Assembly: GCA_037833965.1 (NCBI GenBank)
Contig: AP031352.1
Location: forward strand, 29,266,501-29,330,500
From: Marchantia polymorpha subsp. ruderalis
Lineage: Eukaryota > Streptophyta > Marchantiopsida > Marchantiales > Marchantiaceae
DNA: 64,000 nucleotides
Direction of reading: 5' to 3'
Shown here: positions 59,577 to 64,000 of the stretch, one piece after another
Layout: each line of letters begins with the position of its first letter
Position numbering within the stretch: position 1 is the first letter of the stretch
The notes under the pieces: generated by a model
Database searches by the model: none
The model's input: the letters and a program-made list of their open reading frames with translations, nothing else
What the model was told of the DNA's origin: nothing
Program-made: the position numbers and the translations under genes

Positions 59577-60968
59577 ATGCAAAATAGGACTAGATCGCAC
59601 AAACCAAACCTGGAGCTAGGACTAGAGAAACCTGTTCGCAGTAGGAAGAAACCTGAGAATAAAGAAATCGAGGAAGAAATTAAACTTGAGATATTTCTGA
59701 ACGTAGACCCTGTTGATGAGTCTTTGTTTGAAGGTTTAGAGATTGTAGAATCTGATAGTGTGAAGTCGGTTGAGGAACCTGCCAGCATGGCTGATGATGG
59801 AAGGAGAGCAAGCCTTCCTCCTAGTCCTCCCATCGACCCACTCGTGAGGCCAAGGGGCCTGCCTATTCAGGTTCCACAGAATTTGGCAGCTGTGGTCATA
59901 CCACCCAATCTGCCTAAGTTCTATGGGACGAAGGATGAGGATCCTTCAAGGCACATGGAAAGATATGTTGAGAGGCTAGCCAGCTCTCTGATTACAGATC
60001 CAGGGTATTATTTGGTCTGGTTTCCAACTACCCTGGAAGGTGAGGCATATGAGTGGTATAGGGATCATTCTGAAGGTCATTTTGGGGGATGGGATCAGAT
60101 GCAAAGGGAGTTCTTGAATGAATTTAGGCCTGAGGTGGGGCAAGGTTCTGCATTGAGAGCTTTGGCATCGTTAAAACAGGGAAGGGAAGAGGAAATCTCA
60201 GCTTACATTAGAAGATTTGATCTGGTTTGTGCGCGTTTTGTGGGTACAATGCTCAATGACGATACGCTGAGACAATTTTTTATCCAAGGTTTTTTCAAAT
60301 CTGGAACCATCCGTGGGGTGCTGGAGAGAAGCCCTCAAACTCTTGCTGAAGCCAAGATGGCTGCCAGGGAGATAGAGAATATTGACAAGGACTATGATAG
60401 ATTGTGGAGGAAGGAGGATGAATCCATTCCTCAGTTCATCCCAATTCGTCCTAGAGTAATTGAAGGAGAGTCTGGTAGGCATAGGGGTCAAGCTCCCTAT
60501 TCTCTCAACGTGTCAATCTCGCAGACCAGAGAGCCAGCACCTGTTTTAGCATTGCCAGCCCCTACTGCAGATCCTAACCTGGCAGATGTAGAGAAAAGAT
60601 TGAATGCTAGTCAGGCAGGTTTTCAGGAGACCATGATGAAACAGATGCAGAGCATCACAGATCAGATGGCCTTGATGATCAGGAGTCAACAGCCAGGGCC
60701 TCCTCCTCCAGTCGAGTCAGGTAGACATTCATCAAGCCTGTGGTGTGTCCAGTGTGGTCAATCTGGACATACCAAACAATTTTGTAGGGTGGTGCCAAAC
60801 CGTGACAACAGAATGAGCGGTGGCCCACCTGTGCAACACCAAAGGGGCCAAGGACCAAATTACCAAGGTCAAAACGGGTACAGAGGACCTCCTAGGGGTC
60901 AGGATGGTCAGAACATGGAGAGAAAAGAATTACATGCATTTTGTGGTAGGTGGCACTATCCAGGTTAG
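59577..60968 (+). CDS. gag: Family B gag, copy 2 (uninterrupted)
   Basis: 463 codons. The Met is at 59577, 11 bp after the primer site. Acidic N-terminus, capsid region about 115-300 (LPKFYGTKDEDP, EAYEWYRDHSEG, EFLNEFRPEVGQGS, SAYIRRFDLVCARF), then KRLNASQAGFQETMMKQMQ, zinc knuckle CVQCGQSGHTKQFC and a Gly/Gln-rich tail. It ends CGRWHYPG and TAG. This copy shows the ancestral state of the gag broken in copy 1. Confidence 0.92.
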   Translation: MQNRTRSHKPNLELGLEKPVRSRKKPENKEIEEEIKLEIFLNVDPVDESLFEGLEIVESDSVKSVEEPASMADDGRRASLPPSPPIDPLVRPRGLPIQVPQNLAAVVIPPNLPKFYGTKDEDPSRHMERYVERLASSLITDPGYYLVWFPTTLEGEAYEWYRDHSEGHFGGWDQMQREFLNEFRPEVGQGSALRALASLKQGREEEISAYIRRFDLVCARFVGTMLNDDTLRQFFIQGFFKSGTIRGVLERSPQTLAEAKMAAREIENIDKDYDRLWRKEDESIPQFIPIRPRVIEGESGRHRGQAPYSLNVSISQTREPAPVLALPAPTADPNLADVEKRLNASQAGFQETMMKQMQSITDQMALMIRSQQPGPPPPVESGRHSSSLWCVQCGQSGHTKQFCRVVPNRDNRMSGGPPVQHQRGQGPNYQGQNGYRGPPRGQDGQNMERKELHAFCGRWHYPG

Positions 60969-63900
60969 TGTTGGTCTGAGGTTGGGGTTAATGGGTGTAG
61001 TAATTGTGGAGGTAGTCATCCCTCTGACCAATGTCGACAGCCAGATAAAGTTATTAGGATGCCTCAGCCTACTGTTAGTCCTTACCAGGCGAGAGAAAAT
61101 ATGAGGGGTGCAAGACCGCAGAATGAGCATTCTAACAATCTTAGACCTCCTAACTTGTATTATGATCATGAGAACAGCAAACAGACATTCAATCCACCTG
61201 TTGGACTGCAGACAATGAACAGATATATTCCTATCCAGAGTGAACCACGAGATGAACCTCGTAATGACAACAGAAAACAAGTTTCTTTTGCAGATCCATG
61301 TTCTTCAAACTCTCAAGATGCTAGGTTTGCAAACGATGATGGAGATGTCCAACGTAGTAGTTCTGATCTTGGTAAGGGGATAGTCGAACAAGGGCAGAAT
61401 CAGTGGCCTCCACATACTAACCTGATTACTTATAAGTTGAAAAATTCGGATGATGTGATTATGCATGAAGCTCCGGCCCTTGCTGTCACCACCAGAGCTG
61501 TGCATCGCAAGATACAAACTGAGAAAAATGAAGATGAGCAAGGGGAGACTTCATCTGAGGAGCCTCCTCATCTCTCTGATCTTGAGAGAGTGGCAAGGAG
61601 AGCAAGGAGGACTACAAGGGCAGAGGAGAAAAGAAATGAGATTCTGCATGATGCAGAAGTGCCACCTGTCACGCAAGATTCAGAAAGCAATGAACCAAGA
61701 GAGTGGGAAGGACTGGGGATTCCCATGAAAGAGTGGGAGGACATGAGATGTCAGAGAAGGAGAGAGTCGGAGAAGTACAATTTGTGGTCAGATCTGAGTT
61801 CGCTGAAGGCGGACATTACTTTTGGTCAGCTGCTGGAAATATCTCCCATTGCTCGTAAGACCTTGAAGGAGGGCATTCCAGTGCATAGAAGGAGTAGAAA
61901 GACGAAGACTACAGTCGCTGCTAGAGTTCATTTGCAAAAAGGAAGTCAAGATGTCAAACCTGTGGAGATAGAGGTGATAGTGGTAGACAAGGTGATTCCC
62001 AATGTATTAGTTGATGGGGGTAGTGGTTTGAACATCCTACCCGAACACACCATGAGAAGGTTAGGTTTGAATCTGACAGGCCCCTCACCTTTCATTATCA
62101 ATATGGCCAATCAGACTTCAGCTGTACCAGTGGGGATGATTAAAGATTGCCGGCTGTCTACTGGTGGTGAGGAGTACATTGTCACATTTCATGTGATTAA
62201 GATGCATTCGAACAGGGACACTTTCCCTATTCTATTGGGCAGACCTTGGTTGAGAATGGCTAATGCAATTGTGGATTGGGGAGGACTGAAGCCATCAATC
62301 ACATATGGTCCTCAGGATAACAGAGTCAAGGTGTCAATAGGGTCATTAGGTGGAAGGGTGAGAGAGGATCTTGAGTTATCTTCAGGGAAGGAAGAAGAGA
62401 AAAACGAGGCCAAGTGTGATGATACTTTAGTGGGAGTGGTTCATTTGAATGACAGAAAAAATAGATTAGATGTAGGATCAGGTAGCTTGGGTCCTAGTTT
62501 TTACAGCAGAAGCGAGGATGGAGAGTTTGCTCAGTGGTTGAGAGATTATCCTGAGTCAGGTTGTGACGCCATGATGATTTCTCATCACAAAATTTTCGAG
62601 AAGGAGGTGATCAGTTCACAGCGAGAAGAGTATCTGTTGCTAGAACCATGTGAGGTTCTTATGGAGGAAGAGTGGATACATGGAGGTCTCACTCCATGGT
62701 TGGACGAGTTGGATATTACTGAGGTGTATTCGGTGCATGTTGATGGAACTCAAGAGGAGGAGACTACTGTGAAAAATGCGAAGTTGGAGGAACCCTTGCA
62801 TTTCAAGACTACATCAACCGGAATTCTGGTGGGCCAAGACGTCAGGGACTATCCTCAAGTCCCTCCTGATTGGTATCAAAGCTCAGAGGAACACACTCAT
62901 GTGGCGGAGGAAGACTGGAAATATGTGGAGGTGTCCATCAGAGGAGGAGAGCTGAAGCAAATGAAGATGGGTTCCAAGCTAGGAGAGGATGAGATACAGA
63001 AGTATGGTGAGTTGGTGGACGAATTCAGTGATACCTTTGCTTGGTCGTATGATGAGTTGAAGGGAGTACCTCGTGAAATGGTGGAGCATCGGATTTCGCT
63101 GGTTCCTGGAGCTAAGCCTATTAGACAGAAGGAGAGAAGGATGAACCCACAGTTACAGTTGTTAGTTCGAGCAGAATTGGAGAGATTACTCAAAGCTGGA
63201 TTCATTAAGCCTGTAGAGATCACGGATTGGGTTTCTCCTATGGTTTTGGTCAAGAAGAAGAATGGAAAACTTAGAGTGTGTGTGGATTATAGGAAGCTGA
63301 ATGCCTGTACTGAGAAGGATCACTTTCCTTTACCTTTTATCACTCTGCTTTTGGAGGAAGTTGGGGGTCATGCGAGGTACACGTTCATGGATGGATATGC
63401 TGGCTACAATCAGATTTCCATAGCTGTACAGGATGTTCATAAGACGGCCTTCACAACTCCGTGGGGAACTTTTGTATGGGTTGTTATGCCTTTCGGACTG
63501 TGCAATGCACCAGCCACATTCCAAAGGTTGGTGATGTATGTTTTCACGGATCTGTTATACAAGTCTATGACAGTTTTTGTGGACGATTTTAGCACTCAGT
63601 CAAGTGCTGGTGAGCATCTGCAGTGTGTTAGACAAGCTCTCATTAGATGTAGAAGAATGCAGCTAGCACTGAATCCTGAGAAGACTTTCCTAGGTGTTCA
63701 GAGAGGAGTTCTTTTGGGTTATGTCGTGAGTGAGAAGGGAAGAGAACCGGATCCTGATAAGATTGCAGTCATTGAAGGATTGGCAACTCCCACGAATGCT
63801 AAGGGTGTAGCCAAGTTATTGGGACATGTAGGGTGGTATAGAGAGTTGATTCCTGACTTTGCCAAGATTGTAGTGCCTATTACTCAATTGTTGAGGAAGG

Positions 63901-64000
63901 AGAATAGGTTCGAGTGGACAGATGCCTGTCAGGAAGCCTTTGAAGAGTTGAAGTCCAGGTTGAGTACTTATCCGGTGTTGAGGCCTCCTGACTGGAGCAT
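60969..64000 (+). CDS. pol: Family B pol, copy 2, partial (protease, RT, start of RNase H)
   Basis: Continues in the gag frame after TAG, with second zinc knuckle CSNCGGSHPSDQC, protease DGGSG, RT with PFGLCNAPATFQR and FVDDF, and the start of RNase H at the window end. I see no stop, but I read it by comparison with copy 1 rather than codon by codon throughout. Differences from copy 1 are isolated substitutions. Confidence 0.85.

Larger units (their letters stand above)
58663..64000 (+). repeat. Family B region duplication, copy 2
   Basis: Matches 22475-24433 and 27916-31288, including the LTR-derived sequence upstream of the family B LTR. Shared flank means segmental duplication rather than two insertions. 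Differences are few (about 15 seen in 5 kb), plus a 33-bp deletion in the LTR repeat tract. The family A LTR in gag is absent here. Confidence 0.9.
59541..64000 (+). mobile_element. Family B Ty3/gypsy element, copy 2, runs off window
   Basis: 5' LTR ends GGCTCACA at 59540; primer site 59546-59565; gag and pol follow without the LTR insertion found in copy 1. The window ends inside RNase H. Confidence 0.92.

Overview
The window is wall-to-wall plant transposable-element DNA; I see no host gene, rRNA or tRNA gene. Ty3/gypsy elements of non-chromovirus type (integrase ending in GPY and VNGWRLKKY-like motifs, no chromodomain), tRNA primer sites resembling plant tRNA-Asp and tRNA-Gly, and a decayed Ty1/copia element point to a land-plant nuclear genome. 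The species cannot be told from the sequence.

The dominant family (family A) has very large LTRs of about 4.9-5.4 kb, starting TGTGGTAA or TGTGGTAC and ending TTATTACA, with 5-bp target duplications. Most of these LTRs carry a long sense ORF (about 890-1045 codons) in U3. It ends only about 35 bp upstream of the element's own TATA box, so a complete element carries the gene twice and a solo LTR still carries it. The protein has a conserved N-terminal block, a long Pro/Arg/Ser low-complexity middle and a C-terminal coiled coil. I could not assign it to a known family. Gag-pro and pol of family A are in one frame, separated by one UAG followed by CAA-YUA, the tobamovirus-type readthrough context.

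Layout: 1-16771, family A element 1 (minus strand), whose gag is split by a solo LTR (5299-10642, TSD ACGTA). 16772-17570, remnant of an older family A LTR in which element 1 sits. 17663-20170, decayed minus-strand copia element with a tandem-repeat 3' region. 20174-22640, duplicated block holding a family B LTR fragment interrupted by a family A LTR. About 22640-32452, family B gypsy element copy 1, its gag fused in frame to a 5'-truncated family A LTR. 32453-40073, second copy of the duplicated block, broken by a family A LTR (33461-38854) with an intact U3 ORF. 40075-58662, family A element 2 (plus strand), with a solo LTR in gag-pro (44050-49445, TSD CTTTC) and a mini-retrotransposon in its 3' LTR (53874-58273, TSD GAGTC). 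58663-64000, a near-identical second copy of the family B region, running off the window.

In family A the expected order is LTR, hairpin spacer, tRNA-Asp-type primer site, gag with three zinc knuckles, protease, UAG readthrough, RT, RNase H, integrase, polypurine tract, LTR. Element 1 has an open pol and LTR ends that are almost identical, so it inserted recently; both full elements are now disabled by nested insertions in gag-pro.
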